From assembly GCA_902774395.1 (NCBI GenBank), contig CACYIK010000008.1, positions 1-64,000 on the forward strand: 64,000 nt of DNA. The letters run 5' to 3'. The translations under genes were made by a program, and so were the position numbers. Source of the stretch: an uncultured Bacteroidota bacterium. GTDB taxonomy: Bacteria; Bacteroidota; Bacteroidia; Bacteroidales; P3. The notes beneath the pieces were generated by a model that ran no database searches, was not told the DNA's origin, and was given only the letters and a program-made list of their open reading frames with translations. Position 1 is the stretch's first letter. Every line of letters starts with the position of its first letter. Shown in pieces: positions 10,065 to 17,176 of this stretch.

Positions 10065-10095
10065 CAAAGATACGCACTTTTTCCGACATAGCAAA
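10065..10095 (-). promoter_or_regulatory. Promoter of the ROK-GH92 operon
   Basis: Minus-strand TATCTTTG (plus 10065-10072) with TTTG (plus 10092-10095) 19 bases upstream. The -33 box overlaps the T-tract of the terminator of the upstream gene. The leader 10019-10058 holds a TTTAGAC-type imperfect tandem array. Confidence 0.75.
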
Positions 10096-10129
10096 AAAAA
10101 GGTTGCCACCCTTGCGGATGGCAACCTTT
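10093..10129 (-). terminator. Rho-independent terminator of the outer-membrane protein gene
   Basis: Perfect 11-bp stem AAAGGTTGCCA (10098-10108) / TGGCAACCTTT (10119-10129) with a 10-base loop. On the minus strand it is followed by a run of T (plus A's 10093-10100). Confidence 0.85.
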
Positions 10130-10148
10130 ATCTGTTTATATCCAATGC

Positions 10149-10613
10149 TTAGAAGCGGTAGCGGATACCCAGGGCGATGTCACCCCAGTGGAAGTCCGTG
10201 CTGGGAGTGAGCCAGAAGCAAGGACGGATGTCGAGGGTGAGCTGGATGGGGATAGCGTCGAAGTTGTACTCGATACCAGCCTGACCGGCAAGGGCGAGGG
10301 CGAAGTCGCTGTCAACGCCAGCGGCATCGTAGCTCCAGATGGCGAGACGGGCGCCGACACCGGCGAACCAGTTGAAGCCACTTCCGATATCACCTTTCCA
10401 CTGGTAGATACCTGCCAGCTCAATACCGGTGAAGCCGTCGTCGCTGTGCCAACCGAGGTCGGTCTCAAGACGGTTACCACCCATGCCCCACATGGCAGAA
10501 AGCTCAGTGCCGAAGCCCTGACCACCACCAATACGGACACCGAGGTCCTGAATCTGTGCATTAGCCGTACCAAGGGCAAAAACGGCCACCAAAGCAATAA
10601 ATAATTTCTTCAT
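10149..10613 (-). CDS. Small outer-membrane beta-barrel protein
   Basis: A 154-residue protein with a clear signal peptide (cleavage after TANA, residue ~19). Alternating amphipathic strands follow and the protein ends in an aromatic residue (GIRYRF), the usual outer-membrane barrel C-terminus. It resembles short Bacteroidota barrel proteins; no specific function is recognised. It is monocistronic: it has its own promoter at 10677-10708 and terminator at 10093-10129. It is divergent from tsaD. Confidence 0.8.
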   Translation of the reverse strand: MKKLFIALVAVFALGTANAQIQDLGVRIGGGQGFGTELSAMWGMGGNRLETDLGWHSDDGFTGIELAGIYQWKGDIGSGFNWFAGVGARLAIWSYDAAGVDSDFALALAGQAGIEYNFDAIPIQLTLDIRPCFWLTPSTDFHWGDIALGIRYRF

Positions 10614-10676
10614 TTTGTGTTGATTTTTAATGTGTTATTAGGTTAAACGAATATAATTCATTTACTTTTATAAATG

Positions 10677-10708
10677 CAAAGATACTAATTATTATTGAGT
10701 TAACCAAA
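10677..10708 (-). promoter_or_regulatory. Promoter of outer-membrane protein gene
   Basis: Minus-strand TATCTTTG (plus 10677-10684) and TTTG (plus 10705-10708), spacer 20 bases, pointing at the gene starting at 10613. Confidence 0.7.
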
Positions 10709-10753
10709 AAAAAGTTAAATTTTAACATTTCCACGGCAGTGTTGAGAAGTTTT

Positions 10754-10785
10754 TTTGGCTATGTCGGACAAACTTTGTACTTTTG
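10754..10785 (+). promoter_or_regulatory. tsaD promoter
   Basis: TTTG (10754-10757), 20-base spacer, TACTTTTG (10778-10785). The predicted transcript start is only about 5-10 bases before the ATG at 10799, so the leader is very short. Confidence 0.75.
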
Positions 10786-10798
10786 CATTTTAATAATT

Positions 10799-11812
10799 AT
10801 GAGTACAATTTTAGCAATAGAATCCAGTTGCGACGACACGTCGGCAGCGGTGTTGCGGGACGACACCCTGTTAAGCAACGTGATAGCCAGCCAGAAAGTC
10901 CACGAGCAATACGGCGGCGTGGTGCCCGAGTTGGCCAGTCGCGCACACGAAAAGAATATCATCCCCGTGGTCGACGGTGCCATCCGCGAAGCGGGAATAC
11001 GTAAAGAAGAGATCGATGCCGTGGCATTCACCCGCGGTCCGGGACTCATGGGCTCGCTGATGGTGGGCGTAAGTTTCGCCAAGAGTTTTGGACAGGCCCT
11101 CGGCAAGCCCCTCATCGAGGTGAACCATTTGCAGGCGCACGTGCTGAGCCATTTCATCCGGAGACCGGATGATCCGGATAATCCGGAAATTCCGGAATTT
11201 CCGTTTATCTGCCTGCTCGTCTCCGGCGGCCACACGCAGATCCTCCTCCTCCACAGCCATTTCGACATGGAAGTGCTGGGACAGACCATCGACGATGCCG
11301 CCGGCGAGGCCATCGACAAGGCGGCGAAGATCATGGACCTGGGCTATCCCGGCGGCCCCATCATCGACCGGCTGGCCAAAGAGGGCAACCCCGACGCCTT
11401 CCGCTTCGCCACGCCGCAAATCCCCGGCTACGACTACTCCTTCAGCGGCATCAAGACCTCGTTTCTCTACTTCCTGCGCGACAAGCTGAAGGAAGACCCC
11501 GACTTCATCGAGAAGAACAAAGCCGACCTCTGCGCCTCCATCCAGAAGACCATCGTGGGCTTCCTCATCAAGAAGGTGGAGCGCGCCGCCATCGACCATA
11601 AGGTGCGGCAGGTGGCCATCGCCGGCGGCGTGAGCGCCAACAGCCTGCTGCGCAGCGAGCTGCAGCGCATCTGCCAGAAGCACCACTGGCAGGCTTTCAT
11701 CCCACCCTTCAAGTTCTGCACCGACAATGCCGCCATGGTAGGCATCGCCGGCTATTTCAAATACCTCAAAGGCGAATTCGCAGATATATCCTTGCCACCT
11801 TACACCCGTTAA
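10799..11812 (+). CDS. tsaD: tRNA N6-threonylcarbamoyladenosine synthase subunit TsaD
   Basis: A 337-residue Kae1/Gcp/YgjD ATPase, catalytic subunit that transfers threonylcarbamoyl to A37 of ANN-decoding tRNAs. ATG 10799 gives the canonical start LAIESSCDDTSAA. Metal ligands lie in HLQAHVLSH (about residues 110-118), followed by LLVSGGHTQ. ASP-type nucleotide-binding segments near the C-terminus include AGGVSANS and FCTDNAAM. Between the HxxxH motif and LLVSGG sits an extra run RRPDDPDNPEIPEF encoded by a 9-base tandem array (11165-11203), an in-frame expansion not usual for the family. The MtaB that later modifies the same base is at 61.4 kb. Confidence 0.97.
   Translation: MSTILAIESSCDDTSAAVLRDDTLLSNVIASQKVHEQYGGVVPELASRAHEKNIIPVVDGAIREAGIRKEEIDAVAFTRGPGLMGSLMVGVSFAKSFGQALGKPLIEVNHLQAHVLSHFIRRPDDPDNPEIPEFPFICLLVSGGHTQILLLHSHFDMEVLGQTIDDAAGEAIDKAAKIMDLGYPGGPIIDRLAKEGNPDAFRFATPQIPGYDYSFSGIKTSFLYFLRDKLKEDPDFIEKNKADLCASIQKTIVGFLIKKVERAAIDHKVRQVAIAGGVSANSLLRSELQRICQKHHWQAFIPPFKFCTDNAAMVGIAGYFKYLKGEFADISLPPYTR
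11165..11203 (+). repeat. 9-base tandem array in tsaD
   Basis: Units GATCCGGAT, AATCCGGAA, ATTCCGGAA follow each other in frame and encode a PDxPxx-type tripeptide series. The core TCCGGA is self-complementary. Confidence 0.75.
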
Positions 11813-11840
11813 AAGTAAAAACTAAAAAGTAAAAACTAAA
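11812..11840 (+). repeat. Heptad array before PorP/SprF start
   Basis: AAGTAAA/AACTAAA units (period 7) run from the tsaD stop to the ATG at 11841. The reverse-complement form recurs inside the signal peptide at 11901-11932, so the mRNA could fold into a hairpin enclosing the start codon. Confidence 0.8.
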
Positions 11841-12860
11841 ATGAAGCTATTATTCATAGCATGGCTGCTGAAACGACCGTTTTTTCGTCGAGCGACAGCC
11901 TTTTTAGTTTTTAGTTTTTACCTTTTAGTTTCCTCTGCGCAGGACATCCACTTCTCGATGCTCGACCTCGACCCGCTGCTTTTCAATCCTGCCTATAGCG
12001 GCTTCTTCGACGGCAAGGGGCGCTTCGGCGTGATCTACCGCAACCAGTGGGCCACCGTGACGACACCCTTCCAGACCATCAGCGCCACTGCCGAGCTGAG
12101 CGTCATGCGCAGCAAACGCAACCAGAACGGACTGAGTGCAGGCCTCTGGGTCAGCGCCGACCGCGCAGGGTCGCTCGACTACGGCTCGACGTCGGCCAGC
12201 GCCATCGTCTCCTACTACCAAGCCGTGGGCAACGGCGACAACCTAGTATCGGTGGCCATAGAAGGCGGTATCGGCCAGGTGGGCTTCAACCCCGAGAATA
12301 TCGACCTCACCGACGGCACGGAGACCTTCATACGCGAGAAAGCCCTCTACCCCACCCTGGGCGCCGGCATCGCCTGGTTCTGCCAGCATTCGGAGAGTTT
12401 CTATACCAAGGTAGGCTTCTCCATGCGCAACATCAACGAACCCGACATATCGTATCTAGGCTTGAGCGACACCCGCCTGAGCCGCCGCTGGAACGTCTAC
12501 GCCCGGGGCGAATGGCGCTGGACAACGCAATGGGGCCTGCTGCCCGTGGTGGGCTACCAGCGGCAGGAAGGCTTCAACGAGCTGGTATATGGATGCGACG
12601 TGAAGTGGTACCTCAACGAGCGCCAAAGAGACTACCTGGCCTTGAGTGCCGGACTGATGGGCCGCCACGGCGACGCCTTGGCGGTGAATCTGGCGGTGGA
12701 ATGGACCTCGTGGGTCTTCGCCTTCAGCTACGACGCCAACCTCTCGACCCTCGCCGAAGCCAGCCACACGCTGGGAGCCTTCGAAGTAGGCGTCATCTAC
12801 CGCATCGGCAAGAAAGACGACAGCCACCGCCGCGCCGCACTGCCGTGCCCAATTATTTAA
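11841..12860 (+). CDS. PorP/SprF family outer-membrane protein (type IX secretion-associated)
   Basis: A 339-residue barrel of the PorP/SprF family. After the signal (ending LLVSSAQ) comes the family start DIHFSMLDLDPLLFNPAYSG, then GRFGVIYRNQW and a series of barrel strands to GVIYRIGKK. PorP/SprF proteins associate with the PorKN ring in type IX secretion or with gliding adhesins, and are often paired with a PorE-like PD40/OmpA protein, as here. The hydrophobic core AFLVFSFYLLVS of the signal peptide is encoded by a heptad array; the first 93 coding bases are duplicated in the next gene. Confidence 0.88.
   Translation: MKLLFIAWLLKRPFFRRATAFLVFSFYLLVSSAQDIHFSMLDLDPLLFNPAYSGFFDGKGRFGVIYRNQWATVTTPFQTISATAELSVMRSKRNQNGLSAGLWVSADRAGSLDYGSTSASAIVSYYQAVGNGDNLVSVAIEGGIGQVGFNPENIDLTDGTETFIREKALYPTLGAGIAWFCQHSESFYTKVGFSMRNINEPDISYLGLSDTRLSRRWNVYARGEWRWTTQWGLLPVVGYQRQEGFNELVYGCDVKWYLNERQRDYLALSAGLMGRHGDALAVNLAVEWTSWVFAFSYDANLSTLAEASHTLGAFEVGVIYRIGKKDDSHRRAALPCPII
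11901..11932 (+). repeat. Heptad array encoding signal-peptide core (copy 1)
   Basis: TTTTTAG/TTTTTAC units (period 7), inverted relative to 11812-11840, encode FLVFSFYLLVS. The 33 bases starting at 11900 are identical to those starting at 12948. Confidence 0.85.
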
Positions 12861-12887
12861 AGTAAAAAGTAAAAACTAAAAAGTAAA
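12857..12887 (+). repeat. Heptad array before PD40/OmpA gene start
   Basis: AGTAAAA/ACTAAAA units (period 7) begin at the stop codon of the PorP gene and run into ATG 12888. It is inverted relative to 12948-12981. Confidence 0.8.
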
Positions 12888-14480
12888 ATGAAGCTATTTC
12901 ACATAGCACGGCAGCTGAAACGCCCATTTCTTTGTAGGGCGACAGCCTTTTTAGTTTTTAGTTTTTACCTTTTAGTTTCCCATTCGCAGTACCGTGTGGT
13001 ACATCTGGGCAAGCCCGTCAACACCCCCGGCAGCGAGACCGGGGCGTTGCGGATGGACGACACCGTGCTGGTCTTCTCGTCGATGGAACACTCCTCGGGC
13101 AAGAACAGCCAGTTCGACGTGGGCGGTCCCATGATGCAGGTCTACCAGGCCCGCATCACCAGGAACGGGAACCTCGCACGGCCGCACCTCGACCGCTGGG
13201 GCCTCAACAGCAAACGCGACCACACGGGCAACATCGCCTTCGACCCCTACACCCAGGACATCTACTTCACCCGCGGCGACGTGGAGACCCTCAACTGCGA
13301 GATCTACTACGCCAAGAAGAAACGCCGTCGTGGATGGGAGAAACCTGTGAAGCTGAAAGGAGCGGTGAACATGGAAGGCTACACCTCGACGCATCCCTCC
13401 GTGGGACGCCTGGCCGACAGCACCGTGATACTCTACTTCGTCAGCAACCGGCCGGGAGGCCTGGGAGGTGCCGACATCTGGTACACCCTCGTCAAAAACG
13501 GCCAAAGCGGCGAATGCGTCAACCTCGGCCCCATGGTCAACTCGCCAGCCGACGAATACACCCCCTTCTACGACCAGCGCAACGGCGTGCTCTACTTCAG
13601 CAGCGACCGCGCCGGCGGCAAGGGAGGACACGACATCTATGGCGCCGTGGGGCAGCGCAACAGCTGGCAGCAGGCCGAAGCCGTCTGCCACTGCCTCAAC
13701 AGCGAGCAGAACGACCTCTACTTCACCATCACCAGCTACGACAGCATCACCGGGCGTCCCCTGGCGGGCTACCTGGCCTCCAACCGCAGCGACAGCTTCT
13801 TCCTCACCGACACCAGCTGCTGCAACGACCTATACGAGTGGAGAGCTGAGAGTGGAGAGCAGAGAGCAGAAGACACCGTCGCCATCGCCGTGGACACCAC
13901 CACCGTTCTCCACTCTCCACACTCCACTCTCCGCTCCTTCACCTTCCCCCTCTACCTCTATTTCCACAATGACGAGCCCGACCCCATGAGCCGGAAGGGG
14001 ACGACGGAGACCTCCTATACCGACTGCCAGCGGCGCTATGCGCAGCTGCGCGGCGAATACGTGGGACGGCAGACTTCGGCGGCTGACTCCGCCCTGATGG
14101 AGGAGTTCTTCGACAGCTGCGTGGTGGGCAACTACGAGCGTGTGGAAGCCCTGTTCGACTATATCGAGGAGCAGCTCGACGAAGGCCACAGCATCGTGCT
14201 CACCATTGCCGGCTATGCCTCGCCGGTGTTCCACAACGACTACAACCAGTTGCTCTCCGAGCGCCGCATAGCCTCCTTCATCAACATGCTGCGCCATTGG
14301 CGCGGCGGCATGTTCGCCGACGCCATGGACGACCGCCGCCTCACCGTAGAGCAGAAACCCATGGGTGTCGATAACAATTCATCACTCATCACTCATCATT
14401 CATCATTTGACGACCCCGTCTACGGCCTTCCCGCCGCGATGGCTCGCCGCATCGAGATAAGCAGTTGCGAGGCGAGATAA
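12888..14480 (+). CDS. PorE-like PD40 propeller / OmpA-type protein
   Basis: A 530-residue secreted protein. The signal peptide (AFLVFSFYLLVSHSQ) is a near-copy of that of the upstream PorP gene. Residues ~40-330 carry PD40/WD40-like propeller blades (NIAFDPYTQDIYFT, YFVSNRPGGLGGADIWY, YFSSDRAGGKGGHDIYG). The C-terminal ~130 residues resemble an OmpA-like peptidoglycan-binding domain (TIAGYASP...LLSERRI...MARRIEIS). PorE of type IX secretion has a related PD40 + OmpA order. Two heptad-array insertions lie in frame: 13838-13937 (inverted pair in the linker) and 14377-14408 (SSLITHHSSF, inside the OmpA region). Confidence 0.82.
   Translation: MKLFHIARQLKRPFLCRATAFLVFSFYLLVSHSQYRVVHLGKPVNTPGSETGALRMDDTVLVFSSMEHSSGKNSQFDVGGPMMQVYQARITRNGNLARPHLDRWGLNSKRDHTGNIAFDPYTQDIYFTRGDVETLNCEIYYAKKKRRRGWEKPVKLKGAVNMEGYTSTHPSVGRLADSTVILYFVSNRPGGLGGADIWYTLVKNGQSGECVNLGPMVNSPADEYTPFYDQRNGVLYFSSDRAGGKGGHDIYGAVGQRNSWQQAEAVCHCLNSEQNDLYFTITSYDSITGRPLAGYLASNRSDSFFLTDTSCCNDLYEWRAESGEQRAEDTVAIAVDTTTVLHSPHSTLRSFTFPLYLYFHNDEPDPMSRKGTTETSYTDCQRRYAQLRGEYVGRQTSAADSALMEEFFDSCVVGNYERVEALFDYIEEQLDEGHSIVLTIAGYASPVFHNDYNQLLSERRIASFINMLRHWRGGMFADAMDDRRLTVEQKPMGVDNNSSLITHHSSFDDPVYGLPAAMARRIEISSCEAR
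12948..12981 (+). repeat. Heptad array encoding signal-peptide core (copy 2)
   Basis: Same 33 bases as at 11900-11932. With the upstream 60 coding bases (about 80% identical) this makes a duplicated module of start codon, n-region and hydrophobic core. Confidence 0.85.
13838..13937 (+). repeat. Inverted pair of heptad arrays in PD40/OmpA gene
   Basis: Left arm 13838-13870 has GTGGAGA/GCTGAGA-type units, right arm 13905-13937 the complementary TCTCCAC/ACTCCAC units, separated by ~35 bases. Both arms are stop-free in the reading frame and encode EWRAESGEQRAED and TVLHSPHSTLRSF. Confidence 0.8.
14377..14408 (+). repeat. Heptad array in OmpA-like domain
   Basis: CATCACT-type units encode SSLITHHSS in frame between conserved OmpA segments. 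Confidence 0.75.
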
Positions 14481-14529
14481 TTTTTTTTCATTTTTTTTGT
14501 AAGATTTTGACAAGTTTTGCGTCATTAAG

Positions 14530-15051
14530 ATGAAACAGCACAAGAACTCGATGACACAAAACGAACTCCTCAACACTCTCATCGGACTGCAACCCGTCAT
14601 GCAGCTCACAGCAGAGAAGCTGTTGCCGACGGCCGCCGATGCCGAGGACACGGTGCAGGAAGTCGTCATCGAAATCTGGCAGAAACGCGACCAGCTGCAA
14701 CATGTGCTCAACCTCGAAGGCTACGCCATACAGACCGTCAAGAACCGCTGCATCTCCTTCCTGCGCAAGCACCACGACATCGCCACCGGCAACCTCGAGC
14801 AAGCACTCGCCAACCTGAGCGACGACGCCCTCGCCGACGAATGCGCCCGCATCGAAGAACAAGCCTCGCAGCTGGACCGTATGATGGAACGCCTGCCCGA
14901 AGTGCAACGCCAGGCCGTCGAGATGAAATATATAAAGAATATGAGCCATAGCGAGATGCAACGCCAGTTGAGTATGTCCAGCGCCAATGTCTACACCACC
15001 CTCTCGCGTGCCATCACCAACCTAAAAACGATGATAAGTCATGGAAGATAA
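14530..15051 (+). CDS. ECF RNA polymerase sigma factor
   Basis: A 173-residue sigma-70 family ECF factor. Region 2 (about residues 20-85) contains DAEDTVQEVVIEIW and NLEGYAIQTVKNRCISF. Region 4 (about 115-170) contains the helix-turn-helix LPEVQRQAVEMKYIKNMSHSEMQ. ATG 14551 is an alternative start. Its 3' end overlaps the next gene by 11 bases, so the membrane protein that follows is a candidate regulator. Confidence 0.9.
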   Translation: MKQHKNSMTQNELLNTLIGLQPVMQLTAEKLLPTAADAEDTVQEVVIEIWQKRDQLQHVLNLEGYAIQTVKNRCISFLRKHHDIATGNLEQALANLSDDALADECARIEEQASQLDRMMERLPEVQRQAVEMKYIKNMSHSEMQRQLSMSSANVYTTLSRAITNLKTMISHGR

Positions 15052-15763
15052 AGAATTGCAAGAGTTGTTCGCCGCCAAGCGCACCGTCGAGGCCAACCGC
15101 CGCCGCCAGGAAGAGCTGCGCCGCCTCCTCGAGGCCTCCGCCACCCCGGCAGCCGCCCCCAAGAGCCGCCGCCTCTGGCCGCTATGGCTTGGTGCGGCAG
15201 CAGCAGCCGTCCTGCTGCTCCTCCTGGCCACACCCATCCTCTTCCGCCAGTCCGAGACAGCCCCCCTCCTGGTGGCCCACAACGAGACACCCTCCCCCAC
15301 TCCGCAAGAGGAGACCATCGTCCCGAAGGAGGAAATTCCAGCAGAAGTCCCGCAGAGAAAAGCAACAAAGAAGACAGCAAAAACTATAGAAACTATAAAA
15401 ACTATAGAAACTATAGAAACTATAAAAACTATAGAAACTATAGAACCCGAATACTACGCAGAAGAACAATCACCCGCCATCGAGCCCACACTAAACACTG
15501 AACACTTAACACTAAACACTGAACACTTAACACTAAACACTGAACACTTAACACTGAACACTGAACACTTAACACTAAACACTGAACACTTACTAAACAC
15601 TGAACGCCCCACCGTTCACCGCCGCACCAGCACCAACATGGTCTGCAGCAACTGCGACATCAGCAATGTCCCGTCCCCGTACACAGCCTTCCAGAACTTC
15701 CTCGCCGCCACCTTCGGCACCGAGCCCCGCACCCCTCTCACCCTGACAAACATCGAATTCTAA
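15041..15763 (+). CDS. Single-pass membrane protein with repeat-derived tail; candidate anti-sigma factor
   Basis: A 240-residue protein: charged cytoplasmic N-terminus (1-44), one transmembrane helix (about 47-68), then an outside part with no recognisable fold. That part contains TIETIKTIE tripeptide repeats (from a 9-base array) and LNTEHLT heptapeptide repeats (from a heptad array). The topology and overlap with an ECF sigma gene fit an anti-sigma factor, but no anti-sigma domain is recognised, so this rests on position and topology. About 60 residues of the tail are array-encoded. Confidence 0.7.
   Translation: MEDKELQELFAAKRTVEANRRRQEELRRLLEASATPAAAPKSRRLWPLWLGAAAAAVLLLLLATPILFRQSETAPLLVAHNETPSPTPQEETIVPKEEIPAEVPQRKATKKTAKTIETIKTIETIETIKTIETIEPEYYAEEQSPAIEPTLNTEHLTLNTEHLTLNTEHLTLNTEHLTLNTEHLLNTERPTVHRRTSTNMVCSNCDISNVPSPYTAFQNFLAATFGTEPRTPLTLTNIEF
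15380..15446 (+). repeat. 9-base tandem array, TIE/TIK repeats
   Basis: About seven units of ACTATAGAA or ACTATAAAA in frame, encoding Thr-Ile-Glu/Lys tripeptides. Confidence 0.85.
15489..15602 (+). repeat. Long heptad array, LNTEHLT repeats
   Basis: About 16 units of AACACTR/AACACTT type; three heptamers make a 21-base, 7-residue repeat. This is the longest uninterrupted array in the window. The same heptamer family is at 46166-46221. Confidence 0.9.
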
Positions 15764-15782
15764 CCATAAAAACAATATCAAC

Positions 15783-17012
15783 ATGAAACGATTAGTCCTC
15801 ATCCTCCTGTTTTTCATTTATCATTTTTCAACTTTCAATTCCGCAAAGGCCCAGGACCTCTACCAAATCGAGCAGAACTTCGAGCACGAGTTCCGCGTCG
15901 GCAACCTCGTTATCCAGAGCGGCTGGGATGCCCGCCTCATCCAGGTGCCCGAAGGGACGCCCACCCGTGTGGTTATCACCACTCCCTGCGCCAACTACTT
16001 CGAAGAGGGCGAGGAGCCCAACCTACTGAGTGTAAGTAGATACAAAAAATACGACGGCACCTACACGCTGATGCAGAACCAGTGGATGCCCCGCACCACG
16101 GTAGTGGAGATCTTCACCGCGCAGCCCCTCGATGACATCACCCTTGAGAAAAACGCCCGCCTCACCATCGCCTACTTCGACTTCGATACTATCGACCTCG
16201 AGATCACCGCCGACTCCGGCGCCGTCCTCATCGTCGACACCCTCATCAACCACGGCAAAACAGAAATCTCTGGAGAGGACGCCACCCTCGACCTGCGTCA
16301 CCTCCGCGGCAATATACTTAAAATCTGGACCCGTGGCGTCTGCCATGTCACTGAAGGCGACATTCAGACCTCCATTCCCCGTACAAAGGAACAAGGCAAA
16401 AACTTCAAAATACATATGCTTAATTTAAATGTAGGTGTCGGATTATCCACTCCTCTTTGGGTTGAGAACAGCCGCTACGGCTCGCCCTACAACACCAACA
16501 GAACCTTCGAACTTCACATTATGTTCCGCAGCAATGACGTTCCCATCAACCGCCACATATCTTGGGATTGCGGACTCGACGCGAAGGCCGCTTGGTCACA
16601 ACTCGACAACGCGGTGATGGTGCAGGGCGACCAGTTTGTGCTCGACCCCAGCTTGGGAGCCACCCCACCGCGCCAATACCTCTACTGGTGGTCCATCGGC
16701 GTGCCCGTCACCTTAAAATTCGAATTTGCAGGGAAAAGCCACCCCACTGCCGGATTCTTTACCACCCTTACCCCCACCTTCAACTTCAAGCCACGCCTCC
16801 TGTCCAAGAGTCTCGATGCCAATGACCATTGGAACAGTACCACCGAGAAAGCCGATATCCTCAATCGCTTCAACGTCCGCGCTGCCTTTGGACTCTACGC
16901 TCCCAGCTTAGGCAAAGGAAAATTGGAATTCTTCGTCGACCTCCTGCCCACCTACAAGTCCTCCGCCAACGCCCCGCAGACACGCATGTTCGGCCTCAAC
17001 TTCTACTTCTAA
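15783..17012 (+). CDS. Secreted GIN-domain-like protein with C-terminal barrel
   Basis: A 409-residue protein with a signal peptide cut near SAKAQ. Residues ~25-205 form short hydrophobic beta strands like the GIN/DUF2807 head domain (LVIQSGWDARLIQV, LTIAYFDFDTIDLEITADSGAVL). The C-terminal ~200 residues look like an outer-membrane barrel ending in FGLNFYF. GIN proteins often follow ECF sigma/anti-sigma genes in Bacteroidota, as here. Function unknown; a surface stress sensor or adhesin is possible. The signal-peptide core FFIYHFSTFNS is encoded by a heptad array (15810-15842). Confidence 0.72.
   Translation: MKRLVLILLFFIYHFSTFNSAKAQDLYQIEQNFEHEFRVGNLVIQSGWDARLIQVPEGTPTRVVITTPCANYFEEGEEPNLLSVSRYKKYDGTYTLMQNQWMPRTTVVEIFTAQPLDDITLEKNARLTIAYFDFDTIDLEITADSGAVLIVDTLINHGKTEISGEDATLDLRHLRGNILKIWTRGVCHVTEGDIQTSIPRTKEQGKNFKIHMLNLNVGVGLSTPLWVENSRYGSPYNTNRTFELHIMFRSNDVPINRHISWDCGLDAKAAWSQLDNAVMVQGDQFVLDPSLGATPPRQYLYWWSIGVPVTLKFEFAGKSHPTAGFFTTLTPTFNFKPRLLSKSLDANDHWNSTTEKADILNRFNVRAAFGLYAPSLGKGKLEFFVDLLPTYKSSANAPQTRMFGLNFYF
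15810..15842 (+). repeat. Heptad array in signal-peptide coding region
   Basis: Units TTTTTCA, TTTATCA, TTTTTCA, ACTTTCA encode the hydrophobic core of the signal peptide of the gene starting at 15783. Confidence 0.7.
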
Positions 17013-17039
17013 CCAACCTCCTGATTCCCACATTACATA

Positions 17040-17106
17040 CACGTTCGTTCAACGTTCGTTTAACGATTGGAAAACGTTATTCGAACGTTAAACGAACGTT
17101 AAACTA
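17040..17106. repeat. 11-base tandem/inverted array
   Basis: Units such as ACGTTCGTTCA, ACGTTCGTTTA, ACGTTATTCGA and ACGTTAAACGA repeat every 11 bases. The left half is complementary to the right half (CGTTCGTTTAACG against CGTTAAACGAACG), so it can fold as a hairpin. It lies between two convergent genes. Confidence 0.8.
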
Positions 17107-17128
17107 ACATTTAAAATACTAACAAATA

Positions 17129-17153
17129 AGGGATTAGATATCATCTAATCCCT
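17129..17153. terminator. Bidirectional terminator
   Basis: Stem AGGGATTAGAT / ATCTAATCCCT with a 3-base loop between convergent genes ending at 17012 (+) and 17177 (-). The flanking T- and A-rich sequence is modest. Confidence 0.65.
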
Positions 17154-17176
17154 ATTCTTTTGTAATTCAAAGGTTT

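Noticed and set aside
11900..12981. Insertion sequence or transposon
   Set aside because: The duplicated signal-peptide modules have no transposase, no clear target duplications and differ in the core; no transposase, integrase or phage gene was seen anywhere in the window.
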